NCBI GenBank assembly: GCA_937139405.1
Contig: CAKZPV010000003.1
Coordinates: forward strand, 124,001-188,000
Length of the DNA stretch: 64,000 bases
Direction of reading: 5' to 3'
From: an uncultured Nitrospirota bacterium
GTDB lineage: Bacteria > Nitrospirota > Nitrospiria > Nitrospirales > UBA8639
Below, one piece after another: positions 53,962 to 63,492 of this stretch. Position 1 is the stretch's first letter, and each line of letters begins with the position of its first letter. The notes beneath the pieces are model-generated. The model was given only the letters and a program-made list of their open reading frames with translations, was not told the origin of the DNA and searched no databases. Made by a program: the position numbers and the translations under genes.

Positions 53962-55236
53962 ATGGAATCTTTTCAGTTCCAACGTTCATATCTACGAATC
54001 CTTTCCATAGGGCTGTTGCTGTCTATCGTCCCAGGTCTGTCGGTTCTGGGCGCTGAGCTTCCCTTGAAACTGGACATGCTCATCGAGGAAGCCTTTGAGC
54101 AAAATCCGGAAATTCAGACAGCAAAGCAGCGATGGGAAGCCAGAAAAGCCATGATCCCTCAAGTCCAATCTCTGCCTGATCCAGTCGTGGGTTTCGGCTA
54201 CCGTGGCCCTGACATCATGAGAGAAGGCAGATTCCAAGTACAACAACAGTTTCCGTTCCCAGGAAAGCTGGGTCTTAAAGGAGAAGTCGCTTCCAAAGCC
54301 GCCGATCAAGTCAGCAAGGCTTACAGGGCCATTCAACTTCGGGTCATTGCCCAGTTGAAGGTCGCCTACTTCAACCTCCATTTCATTCATGAATCCATTG
54401 AAGTGGTGAACAAAAATCTCATGATTCTCAAAGAGCTGGAGAAGACCGCGGAAGTGCGATACCAGGTGGGTAAAGGGATTCAGCAAGATGTCTTCAGGGC
54501 GCAAGTCGAGCTTTCCAGAGAAATGGAACGATTGACCAGCTTGGAGCAGGAGCAACACACGATCACGGCAGAGCTCAATCGAATCCTCAATCGCCCGCCG
54601 ACCATGCCTCTTGGCAAACCCGAGGAACCAACCTTGACGTCTCTACCGTATAGCCTTGAAGAACTTACCAACCTGGTCAAACAACAGTCTCCGCTCCTCC
54701 AAGTTCAGGCGCATGGCATTGAAAAAAGCCAATCATCCTTGGCATTAGCCCAGCGAGAATACTACCCGGACTTTACTGTGAGTCTCGGAGTCATGCAGTC
54801 ATTCCGATCGGATGAGCTGACCGATGCGTTTGGCATGTTCGGAATAAAGGTTCCGCTTTACTATTCAACCAAGCAACGCTACGGAGAAAAAGAAGCGCTT
54901 GCGAACTTGGAAGGCGCACGAAAGAACTATGATGCGGTGTTACAAGACGCCTTGTTTCGGATGAAGGACAATGTTGTCCGAGTGCAACGAGCCGCCCGTC
55001 TGGTGAAACTAATTAGAGGCGCCATTATTCCTCAAGCGTCTCTGGCGCTTGAATCATCGATGGCTGGGTATGGGGTCGGAAAGGTGGACTTTTTGACCAT
55101 GCTCGACAATGTGCTCAACCTGCAGCAAGACGAGTTGGACCTTCATCGCCAAACCACCGACCACGAAATTGCCATAGCAAAGATTGAAGAGGTAATTGGG
55201 CAACCGTTGCACGAGCAAACTGTCACCAGGGATTAA
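53962..55236 (+). CDS. cusC: TolC-family outer-membrane efflux protein (CusC-like)
   Basis: 424 residues with signal peptide and two OEP repeats typical of TolC-type channels. Outer-membrane component of the CusCBA tripartite pump. Followed by cusB within 5 bases. Confidence 0.88.
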   Translation: MESFQFQRSYLRILSIGLLLSIVPGLSVLGAELPLKLDMLIEEAFEQNPEIQTAKQRWEARKAMIPQVQSLPDPVVGFGYRGPDIMREGRFQVQQQFPFPGKLGLKGEVASKAADQVSKAYRAIQLRVIAQLKVAYFNLHFIHESIEVVNKNLMILKELEKTAEVRYQVGKGIQQDVFRAQVELSREMERLTSLEQEQHTITAELNRILNRPPTMPLGKPEEPTLTSLPYSLEELTNLVKQQSPLLQVQAHGIEKSQSSLALAQREYYPDFTVSLGVMQSFRSDELTDAFGMFGIKVPLYYSTKQRYGEKEALANLEGARKNYDAVLQDALFRMKDNVVRVQRAARLVKLIRGAIIPQASLALESSMAGYGVGKVDFLTMLDNVLNLQQDELDLHRQTTDHEIAIAKIEEVIGQPLHEQTVTRD

Positions 55237-55240
55237 ACTG

Positions 55241-56530
55241 ATGAAACCACCGTACTCATACATGCTGAATCAAAAAGGCCTTGGCCGATTGGGATGGGTT
55301 GCGGTATTTGCGGTGATTGTGGCCGTGGGAGTTGGTGCGTACTGGTGGTTCATGGTGAGGGCGCCAGAAGGTATGCACCCGACCCAAACCACAGAAGGAA
55401 AAATGGTCTCGCCCCCACCAGTTACGCAGACTCCGACGACATCACTTCTACCCGCACAGAACAAGGGCGTGATGGTCAGTCCTCAAAAGCAACAAATGAT
55501 TGGGGTCAAGACGGAACCAGCCACGATTCGAGACCTGACTCATACGATCCGCACCGTGGGCCAGGTCGAGGTTGACGAACGACGATTGACCCACATGCAC
55601 ACGAAGCTGGAGGGGTGGGTGCAGGAACTCTACGTGAAGTTTACGGGTGAACACGTCAAGAAAAACCAGAAACTATTTGAAATATATAGCCCTGAACTCG
55701 TCTCGACTCAGGAAGAATATTTGTTGGCCTTAAAAGCTGTGCGGTCACTGGGAGACAGCGAATTTCCAGAAGTGGCACAAAATGCACGATCGCTCCTTGA
55801 AGTTACTCGCCAACGTTTTTCCCTCTGGGATATTACACCCGACCATATTCGAGATTTGGAGAAGACCGGAAAAGTCCTTCGAACGCTGCCCCTCCATGCT
55901 CCAAGCTCAGGCTATGTCATGCATATGGCCGTGCGTGAAGGCATGCACGTGATGCCGGCCATGGAACTGTACGCGTTGGCTGATTTATCAACGGTGTGGG
56001 TCCTTGCGGATGTATATGAATATGAAATCCCTCTGGTGAAGCTGGGTCAGCAAGCCACGATGACCCTGTCGTATTTCCCAGGGCAAAAATTCAAAGGCAA
56101 GGTGACGTATGTGTATCCCACACTTGAAACCAAAACACGGACGGTCAAAGTCAGGTTCGAACTGCCGAATCCTCAATGGGCACTCAAACCGGGCATGTTC
56201 GCCAATATTGATCTACAGGTTCCACGTGGGAAGCGTTTAGTGGTTCCCATTACAGCAGTCCTCGATTCGGGCACGGAGCAACTCGTGTTTATTGATCAAG
56301 GCCAAGGCATGTTCGAGCCGCGCAAGGTCACAGTGGGCGTGCGGACACGGGAGGCGTATGAAATTCTTGAAGGAATCCAGGCGGGAGAATTGGTGGTCAC
56401 AAGAGGCAACTTCCTCGTGGATTCGGAAAGTAATCTGAAAGCGGCCACGGAGATGATGATGCCGGGCATGGATATGGGGGAAAAATCGAACGCAGAAAAA
56501 TCAACGCCCATGACGGACGTGCAACCGTGA
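55241..56530 (+). CDS. cusB: CusB-like periplasmic adaptor
   Basis: 429 residues from ATG 55241. One N-terminal membrane anchor, a YHS-free HlyD-type membrane-fusion core with lipoyl and barrel-sandwich parts (WVQELYVKFTGEHVKKNQKLFEIYSPELVSTQEEYL), and a Met-rich C-terminus (MMMPGMDMGEK) that may bind Cu(I). Connects CusA and CusC. Confidence 0.9.
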   Translation: MKPPYSYMLNQKGLGRLGWVAVFAVIVAVGVGAYWWFMVRAPEGMHPTQTTEGKMVSPPPVTQTPTTSLLPAQNKGVMVSPQKQQMIGVKTEPATIRDLTHTIRTVGQVEVDERRLTHMHTKLEGWVQELYVKFTGEHVKKNQKLFEIYSPELVSTQEEYLLALKAVRSLGDSEFPEVAQNARSLLEVTRQRFSLWDITPDHIRDLEKTGKVLRTLPLHAPSSGYVMHMAVREGMHVMPAMELYALADLSTVWVLADVYEYEIPLVKLGQQATMTLSYFPGQKFKGKVTYVYPTLETKTRTVKVRFELPNPQWALKPGMFANIDLQVPRGKRLVVPITAVLDSGTEQLVFIDQGQGMFEPRKVTVGVRTREAYEILEGIQAGELVVTRGNFLVDSESNLKAATEMMMPGMDMGEKSNAEKSTPMTDVQP

Positions 56531-56546
56531 ACAAGGAACCCGTTTC

Positions 56547-59500
56547 GTGATTGAGAAAATTATAGAATACAGTGCGCGAAATAAATTTGTCGTCCTGCTG
56601 ATCGTCGCGTTTCTCATTGCTTGGGGCGTTTGGGTCATGCGGGTGATGCCCTTGGATGCCATTCCGGATTTGTCCGATGTGCAGGTGATTATTTTCACAG
56701 AATGGCCAGGTCGGGCGCCTCAACTCGTTGAGGACCAAGTGACCTATCCGATTGTCACTACCATGTTGGGAGCTCCCAAAGTCAAAACTGTCCGGGGCTA
56801 TTCCTTTTTTGGCCTCTCCTTTATCTATGTCATTTTTGAAGATGGTACCGACATGTACTGGGCCCGCAGCCGAATTCTGGAATACATGAATGAGGCCATG
56901 AAAGCCCTGCCTGGCGGCATTGCACCTACTCTTGGCCCCGATGCGACTGGGGTAGGGTGGGGATTTGAATATGCCGTAGTGGACACCACAGGCCAGTTAG
57001 ATCTGGCCGAATTACGCACCCTGCAAGATTGGTATATCCGGTACTGGCTCAAGGCAGTCCCTGGTGTGTCGGATGTAGCGAGTATTGGCGGGTATGTGCA
57101 GCAGTACCAGGTGAACGTGGAACCCAATGCCATCCAAGCCTACAACCTTTCGTTAGACAAAGTCATGCACGCGATTCGGATGAGTAACAACGATGTGGGC
57201 GGCCGGGTGGTGGAATTTACGGGACGAGAATACATGGTCTGGGGACGAGGATACATTGAATCGGTGACCGACCTTGAGCAAGTGGCGGTCGGGACGGATG
57301 CGAAAGGCACCCCCATTCTTCTGAAGGACATTGCCCGTGTGGAATTAGGGCCTGATCTTCGACGAGGGTTCACCGAACTGAATGGGACCGGTGAAGTCGT
57401 GGGTGGGATCGTCGTCGTACGGTTTGGGGAAAGCACCTTGGAGGTCATTGAACGTGTGAAGGCCAAAATTACGGAGATTACGCCTGCTCTCCCGGAAGGC
57501 GTCGAAATCGTTCCAACCTATGATCGCTCTGAACTGATTCTCCGCTCGGTAGCGACGCTCAAAGAAAAGCTGATTGAAGAAAGTGTGATCGTCAGTCTGA
57601 TTACCATTCTCTTTCTCTTTCACGTTCGTAGTGCCTTCGTGGCCATCCTGACCCTCCCTTTAGCTATCTTAATGGCCATAACAGCCATGTACTACTTGGG
57701 AGTCAGCTCCAATATCATGTCCCTCGGCGGAATCGCCATTGCCATTGGCGCCATGGTGGATGGCGCAATTGTGATGGTGGAGAATGCGCATAAGAAACTT
57801 GAACGGGGCGGGAAAGATGCCGATCGAGTCACGCTGATCATTGAGGCGGCCAAAGAAATGGGCAAACCTCTGTTCTTTTCCCTGCTGATCATCACTGTTT
57901 CTTTTTTACCTGTGTTTGCCCTTGAAGCCCAAGAGGGGCGCCTGTTCCACCCTCTGGCTTATACCAAGACCTTTGCCATGGGGTTTGCGGCCCTGTTGTC
58001 CATTACGGTGGTGCCACTTCTGATGGTGCTGTTAGTGCGAGGCAAGATTGCGGGCGAAGCCCGGAATCCGCTCTCCCGGTTGCTAATTGCTGGCTACGGT
58101 CCCATCGCCCGACTCGCTTTTCGCTTTCGAAAGACGGTAGTCCTCCTGGCTGTCATAGGACTTGCAGCCACGTTGCCCACCTTTATGACATTAGGCTCCG
58201 AGTTCATGCCTCCATTATATGAGGGCACATTGATGTATATGCCGGTGACCGTACCCGGTGCCTCCATCACGGAAATGCAACGTGCACTCAAAGTGACCGA
58301 CCGGATAATCAAGCAATTTCCTGAGGTAGAAAGCGTGTTTGGCAAAGCTGGTCGAGCGAGGACAGCAACCGATCCTGCACCGCTGACCATGATCGAAACC
58401 ATTATTAATCTCAAGCCCGAAGAACAATGGCGGCCTGGGATGACCGTGGAAAAGTTGGAGAATGAGTTGGATCAAGCGCTCCAAATTCCAGGACTGGCTA
58501 ATGCCTGGACCATGCCGATCAAAGGACGCCTGGACATGCTCACGACCGGCATTCGTACGCCCCTCGGCATCAAAATATACGGAAATAATTTGGATGAAAT
58601 TCAACGGATTGGTGGGGAGTTGGAAAACGCACTCCGTGATGTCCCAGGAACCCGCAACATTTTCGCGGAGCGAACAGGGGATGGATATTACGTCTATTTC
58701 AAGGTGAAGCGGGAGGAAATCGCCCGCTATGGCTTGCTGGTCAGTGATGTGGAGCGGGTCATCGAATCTGCGATCGGGGGAGCAAATATCTCCACGACAA
58801 TCGAAGGGCGTGAGCGGTTCCCAGTGAATCTCCGCTATTCTCGTGCCTTTCGGAATTCGCTAGAAGACCTCCAACGTGTGTTGGTCTCAACCTCTACCGG
58901 TCAACAGATTCCCATTACCCAACTTGCTGATGTGAATTTGGTCAAGGGGCCCACTGTGGTGAAAAGTGAAGGTTCGCTATTAGTCGGATATGTCTATGTT
59001 GATGTGGCTGGCCGCGATCTTGGCAGTTATGTTCAGGAAGCTCAACAAATCGTTGGCCAGCAAGTGCCCATGCCTCAAGGGTACCACTTAAATTGGAGTG
59101 GGCAGTATGAATACATGCAGCGTGCGAAAGCCCGACTGCAGTATGTGGTGCCCCTGACTCTTCTCATTGTCTTTTTGCTGCTCTATTTGAATTTTCAATC
59201 TATCGCCAGAAGCCTTATCGTCCTGCTGTCGGTGCCCTTTGCCGCTATCGGAGCCATCTGGTCATTGTACCTTCTCGACTACGACCTGAGTGTAGCCGTC
59301 TGGGTGGGAATTATTGCCTTAGTAGGAGTGTCTGCTGAGATTGGGATTATCATGATTACCTATTTGGATCACACGTATGCCAATTGGACTGCTGAAGGTC
59401 GGCTCACGAATATAAAAGATTTAATCGACGCGGTTATCGAAGGCAGCGTCAAACGGGTGCGTCCGATCACGATGACGGTCGGCTCGACAATAGCCGGGCT

Positions 59501-59678
59501 GCTTCCGATCATGTGGGCGCATGGGAGCGGAGCTGATGTTACGAAACGGATTGCGGCTCCGATGATTGGGGGGATGGTCACGACTCTCATCCTGACCCTG
59601 TTGGTCATTCCCGCGATATATATTCTTTGGCGAAGTTGGGGGTTACCACGCAAACAGGTGACCTCTGATTTGGATTAA
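56547..59678 (+). CDS. cusA: CusA-type heavy-metal RND efflux pump
   Basis: 1043 residues, full length. Twelve membrane helices and two large periplasmic loops. GAMVDGAIVMVENAHKKLE is the Cu/Ag-type signature of helix 4. Proton-driven export of Cu(I)/Ag(I). GTG start after the cusB stop. Third of the operon. Confidence 0.93.
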   Translation: MIEKIIEYSARNKFVVLLIVAFLIAWGVWVMRVMPLDAIPDLSDVQVIIFTEWPGRAPQLVEDQVTYPIVTTMLGAPKVKTVRGYSFFGLSFIYVIFEDGTDMYWARSRILEYMNEAMKALPGGIAPTLGPDATGVGWGFEYAVVDTTGQLDLAELRTLQDWYIRYWLKAVPGVSDVASIGGYVQQYQVNVEPNAIQAYNLSLDKVMHAIRMSNNDVGGRVVEFTGREYMVWGRGYIESVTDLEQVAVGTDAKGTPILLKDIARVELGPDLRRGFTELNGTGEVVGGIVVVRFGESTLEVIERVKAKITEITPALPEGVEIVPTYDRSELILRSVATLKEKLIEESVIVSLITILFLFHVRSAFVAILTLPLAILMAITAMYYLGVSSNIMSLGGIAIAIGAMVDGAIVMVENAHKKLERGGKDADRVTLIIEAAKEMGKPLFFSLLIITVSFLPVFALEAQEGRLFHPLAYTKTFAMGFAALLSITVVPLLMVLLVRGKIAGEARNPLSRLLIAGYGPIARLAFRFRKTVVLLAVIGLAATLPTFMTLGSEFMPPLYEGTLMYMPVTVPGASITEMQRALKVTDRIIKQFPEVESVFGKAGRARTATDPAPLTMIETIINLKPEEQWRPGMTVEKLENELDQALQIPGLANAWTMPIKGRLDMLTTGIRTPLGIKIYGNNLDEIQRIGGELENALRDVPGTRNIFAERTGDGYYVYFKVKREEIARYGLLVSDVERVIESAIGGANISTTIEGRERFPVNLRYSRAFRNSLEDLQRVLVSTSTGQQIPITQLADVNLVKGPTVVKSEGSLLVGYVYVDVAGRDLGSYVQEAQQIVGQQVPMPQGYHLNWSGQYEYMQRAKARLQYVVPLTLLIVFLLLYLNFQSIARSLIVLLSVPFAAIGAIWSLYLLDYDLSVAVWVGIIALVGVSAEIGIIMITYLDHTYANWTAEGRLTNIKDLIDAVIEGSVKRVRPITMTVGSTIAGLLPIMWAHGSGADVTKRIAAPMIGGMVTTLILTLLVIPAIYILWRSWGLPRKQVTSDLD

Positions 59679-59764
59679 TTCAATCGGTATTTGATTGGGG
59701 GAGTGTCTTGTGAGAGAAACGGGCAGGTAGAACCGGAAGATAATAGGAGTTGAGGAGGTGAATC

Positions 59765-60238
59765 ATGAAAGAAAAGAAAAAAGATTCGGCTGAAACAACA
59801 CCAACACTCGAAGAACTTCGAATGTTGGTCCAAGACCACCGTGTGTGTTGGGAGGTATTGCCAGAGAAGATTTCGGTTAAGGAGGAAACGTCTTTAAAGG
59901 TTGGATTTGATCTGATGTTGTATGGGACTCATGAAGAAGGAGAACATCCTACTCCTGGTTGTGAGAAGTGCATGGAGATCTATCGAGATCTGCGAAGAAT
60001 TGCGAACTCGATCATCCCAAAGGAAGAGCGTCCCTCCCGATATGAGATCTCAATTTACGAGAGTGCCATTCGGTATAACCGAATTCGGGGCAACAGGCCG
60101 GACGTGGAATTGACAATCAAAGTCTTGCATCGATCGGAGTATGAACTGCCTGTCGATGAATGTGAAGTTCTCTGTCTCAATGAGATGAAAAGCAAGCTTT
60201 CTGAATTAGGGGCCCAGGAAAGGCGGTGGAGAGAATGA
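59765..60238 (+). CDS. Hypothetical protein after cusA
   Basis: 157 residues, not recognised. A good Shine-Dalgarno (TGAGGAGG) precedes it. Contains Cys residues in CEKC and elsewhere, Glu/Arg-rich, soluble. It may be co-transcribed with cusCBA, 86 bases downstream. Confidence 0.5.
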   Translation: MKEKKKDSAETTPTLEELRMLVQDHRVCWEVLPEKISVKEETSLKVGFDLMLYGTHEEGEHPTPGCEKCMEIYRDLRRIANSIIPKEERPSRYEISIYESAIRYNRIRGNRPDVELTIKVLHRSEYELPVDECEVLCLNEMKSKLSELGAQERRWRE

Positions 60239-60611
60239 ATTAACTAGTCATTCTAGTGTAAGAAAGATGAAGGGTCTCTTGAATATTTTAAAGGCCATCA
60301 GGAGAGTGCTGGCAAGAAAATGAAAATCTGGTATAGAATTGACCCTGCGTCTAGTTTTAATGCTCCAACTTGTCAGGGTAAAGTTATGCTCTGCCTCGGA
60401 AAGATTGAAGAAAAAAGCATGCTTATTGATCGCTCCATCTACGATTAATACAGGACAACCACACGATCACATCAAGAGCCATTCTCGAACTTCTTGTTTA
60501 GAGACCTCACGAGTCAGCAGTGGGTGCGGAGAGCAACGCTGCTCTCCGCATGCCATGTCAAGCTAGTTAAACCGAGCGTGAAAAATTATCTGCCACGAAC
60601 GAGGAAAGAGA
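60239..60611. other. Gap with a strong hairpin
   Basis: 373 bases between convergent genes. Contains TGCGGAGAGCA (60525-60535) and TGCTCTCCGCA (60540-60550), eleven pairs with a four-base loop. No T-run; likely a bidirectional stop or mRNA end. No gene. Confidence 0.5.
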
Positions 60612-63242
60612 TTACTCTCTCTCTTGGTCTAACTCTCGCATCACCGCCTGGAACATCGGGTCGTCGGCGATAATCGACCGAAGCCGATCCTCTAACTTGA
60701 ACCGCACAATTTGCGGTGGCTCACCCGGCGAGGGTTTCCGGCAATACTCCTTCAGACATCGCCGCAACTGATCCACACTGATGTCCGCCTTCTGTAACGC
60801 CTTTTTGACGCTCTTCTGTTGAAGTAAGCAGGCGATGAGACGGCAGGAGCGATCGTCTTGTGGGTTCGGATCATCCTTCGACGTTGGAGGCGGGTTGTCG
60901 CCTCCCTTCCAGGCAGCTCCGGTCAACGTTTGCTCTCGGGTAAAGAAACGCCCTCGCAGAGTCTTCCCTTCGGCGATAATCCTGATGCGGTAGATCCCGG
61001 CGAGGATGGCAGGCGTCTTCACTTCAAAAACGCCAGGCTCGACTTCCAGCATCGCGAGTGTGGCTGCAGTGCTGTCAGGTCGCACGAGTTCAGCCCGGCA
61101 TCTTGCTCGCGACGCCACCGGCACACCGTATTCGGTCAGTATAGCTCGAACGGTTATGACTGCCCCAGGTTCGTTACTCGTCTGCGCGAGGCTCCCCTTC
61201 ATCCGCAGGTTGGAATACGCATGCACATTGAAGTTGAAACGAATGCCGTGTGCCGCGGCCGTGGCGTGGAGTGTCGGATAATCGTCAAGTGACCCCAGAA
61301 AACGTTTGTAGGCCTTCTCGTCAACCTTGAGTCTGGCGTACCAACGTCCGGCGCGTGCTTCGCTCGGACCAAGCGGGATTGGCAGCCCAACGCGATACAG
61401 CGAAACCTGGTTTCCCACCTCGAATGAGGCCACAGGATGTGCTCCCGCGACGGCAGGATCAATGATGTCGCCGTCGGGTGTTTCCAGCACATAGCGGATA
61501 GCAAATGGCGCCTGCGTCAACAGGATACCCTTCGCCTCGATGTCTGCTTCAGTCAACCAGAAGGGGATGCGATGTTCTTGTCCCGGTCGAATGATGCCTT
61601 CTGGATCGAGCACGATTTCGTTATTGGTCACGCCGGCAAAGATTTGCTGGTAGTATTTGGCAAGGCGAAAAGATGCATCTGGCGTCAGGTCGCCCGTCAT
61701 CAACATGTAGCCGTTATTGCCATTGCAGAGGGTTTGGAGTGCCGTCGGATTCAAGACCTCCGCACGTCCGAGCCCTATGGCGAACACATGTCCATTGAGC
61801 GAGGTAATCATGTCGGCCACGTCAGCAATATAACGACGTGTATGCGGGCCATGATTTTCCTGCCCGTCAGTGAGCACTACCATCGCTTTCACATCATAGC
61901 CTGTAACGGGGTCGAGAATGTTATGGGCGAAGGCAACTCCCTCACCGATCGAGGTCCAACCATTCGGATTGGGCGCGTAGGAGGAAATAGCTCCATTGAT
62001 CGTCAGCTTTCCCGCACCAGCGGCGGGCGTCATTCCGATGCCAGGATGCGGATCGTGGTCAAAGCTGCACACCGCCATGGCGTTATCCTCATCGAGGACC
62101 ACGACGGCGGTTGGTGCCGAGAACTTGAGCACGTCTTCCCGCTCAATCCCCGGTCCGATACCGGAGTCGAAATTCATGCTGTTGGATTGATCGAGCACCA
62201 TTGCGACAGCCGCCGAGGGGCGCGCAATTGTATTGGCGGTGAGGTCGACATCAAATTCCTCACTGGTCTCATCACAGCGAATGGTGACGGTGCCCGTGGC
62301 CGTATCTCCATCGCTGGTGCCCTGATAGGTGAGCCAAAGACGCCCTTTCGTGTCTACGTCAGGATCGGCCGTGATCGGTGAGGCCATCACGCCGAATGTT
62401 GTAGCAGGTGGCCCGGTGATTACGGTTGGGCCATTGACCACAGTAAAGTGCACGGGCTCACAGGCGTTGACGCTAAACACAGCGGCACCCAAGCGTGTCT
62501 CACCCTCCGGTACCTCAATAAAGTTGATGACTGACGTATCCAGTACCACCTCTGGCAGGTCTTGCTCGAGTCCGGGAGGATATTGGTAAAGATTAATAGT
62601 GCGGTGATCGATAACATCTGCAGGCGTGGTACTCCATGGTGCCATAGCATCGTTCAGACCGAAACCAGCACCGCTCGAGACGAAAGCTGCGCCGGGATGG
62701 AGCAGTTGCCACTGCGCCCAGATCACGTCGATCCAGCAGTGATGCAGATAGAAGACGGGATCACCGGGTGAAGATGACGTAACCATCACGCCGCTCACCC
62801 ACCTGTGCGGAGGGTTATGCAAGGCATTGCCCTCTGCGTATGGATGAAGAGCATCGTACGTATCATGACCTAGTGCCGTTTGCACGTTATCGGGTGGTGG
62901 CAGTGTGTCGGAACCGAGTACTCTCCCGAGTCCCCAGGCGGCATCGAACTGCCCCAAGAAGTCGTTGTCCCAGAGTGGATCGGACGGACTGGTATCGACA
63001 GTTGAGTTCCAGTATGGAATCGAAATGTCGGGATGGTAGGAGCGGAGCGCATCCTCGAACCGTCGTAGAAACTCGCGGTGCCAGGGTAGAAACTGCGAGT
63101 GTCCATGCGCGGCACCAAAGAACGCATCATGATCGTTGGCGAACTGATCCACGACGCCAGTTGATTTCAAATGGTGAAGTGCCTGCACGAAACGGTCTCG
63201 CTCAGTTTTCGTAAGGTCACGGTAATTTTTTCGGCAGCGCAT
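60612..63242 (-). CDS. Tyrosinase-von Willebrand A fusion protein
   Basis: 876 residues. N-terminal tyrosinase-type dicopper domain (1 to about 225): CuA region HGHSQFLPWHREFL (His46, 48, 55), CuB region HNPPHRWVSG (His142, His146) and YLHHCWID (His167-168). After a beta-rich link, a vWA domain at about 345-520 has MIDAS DQSNS (Asp351, Ser353, Ser355). The rest is mainly beta-rich with a helical C-terminus. Tyrosinases oxidise phenols with O2; the vWA part may bind partners. No signal peptide. Confidence 0.85.
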   Translation of the reverse strand: MRCRKNYRDLTKTERDRFVQALHHLKSTGVVDQFANDHDAFFGAAHGHSQFLPWHREFLRRFEDALRSYHPDISIPYWNSTVDTSPSDPLWDNDFLGQFDAAWGLGRVLGSDTLPPPDNVQTALGHDTYDALHPYAEGNALHNPPHRWVSGVMVTSSSPGDPVFYLHHCWIDVIWAQWQLLHPGAAFVSSGAGFGLNDAMAPWSTTPADVIDHRTINLYQYPPGLEQDLPEVVLDTSVINFIEVPEGETRLGAAVFSVNACEPVHFTVVNGPTVITGPPATTFGVMASPITADPDVDTKGRLWLTYQGTSDGDTATGTVTIRCDETSEEFDVDLTANTIARPSAAVAMVLDQSNSMNFDSGIGPGIEREDVLKFSAPTAVVVLDEDNAMAVCSFDHDPHPGIGMTPAAGAGKLTINGAISSYAPNPNGWTSIGEGVAFAHNILDPVTGYDVKAMVVLTDGQENHGPHTRRYIADVADMITSLNGHVFAIGLGRAEVLNPTALQTLCNGNNGYMLMTGDLTPDASFRLAKYYQQIFAGVTNNEIVLDPEGIIRPGQEHRIPFWLTEADIEAKGILLTQAPFAIRYVLETPDGDIIDPAVAGAHPVASFEVGNQVSLYRVGLPIPLGPSEARAGRWYARLKVDEKAYKRFLGSLDDYPTLHATAAAHGIRFNFNVHAYSNLRMKGSLAQTSNEPGAVITVRAILTEYGVPVASRARCRAELVRPDSTAATLAMLEVEPGVFEVKTPAILAGIYRIRIIAEGKTLRGRFFTREQTLTGAAWKGGDNPPPTSKDDPNPQDDRSCRLIACLLQQKSVKKALQKADISVDQLRRCLKEYCRKPSPGEPPQIVRFKLEDRLRSIIADDPMFQAVMRELDQERE

Positions 63243-63243
63243 A

Positions 63244-63492
63244 TCATTTCCCTCCCTTTTCGGTCTGGCGTTCAGGCCGAACTTTGGTAGCCTTTCGCTG
63301 GTGGTCGATATACTTTCGGGCGAGATCCATTAGGTTATCGCTCCAGTCGTACGCATACTCGCGCAGAAAGTATGATCCGTTCGCCAGCTGACGGTAGCGC
63401 ATAAGTCTCTTGTCAATAAGAAGTTCGGGCTTGCCTTCGCGGTCCTGCATCTCGATACGATGTCCCTTGTGCTCTTCATATGTAGGTTTCAT
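63244..63492 (-). CDS. MelC1-like tyrosinase chaperone candidate
   Basis: 82 residues, one base before the tyrosinase start on the same strand. The pattern HKGHRIE, LLIDKRLMRYRQLANGSYF and then YAYDWSDNLMDLARKYID resembles Streptomyces MelC1 (VYKGRRI, VDGxxLHVMRNADGSW, HY...A...AVDEL), which delivers copper to apo-tyrosinase. Unlike MelC1 it has no signal peptide and no His-rich loop. Similarity is judged by eye. Confidence 0.55.
   Translation of the reverse strand: MKPTYEEHKGHRIEMQDREGKPELLIDKRLMRYRQLANGSYFLREYAYDWSDNLMDLARKYIDHQRKATKVRPERQTEKGGK

Noticed and set aside
60339-60566. 75-residue open frame containing the hairpin at 60525-60550
   Set aside because: It includes the hairpin and lacks a start site; non-coding.
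61437-62381. Long plus-strand open frame of 314 codons
   Set aside because: Antisense shadow of the tyrosinase-vWA gene, whose domains are clear.
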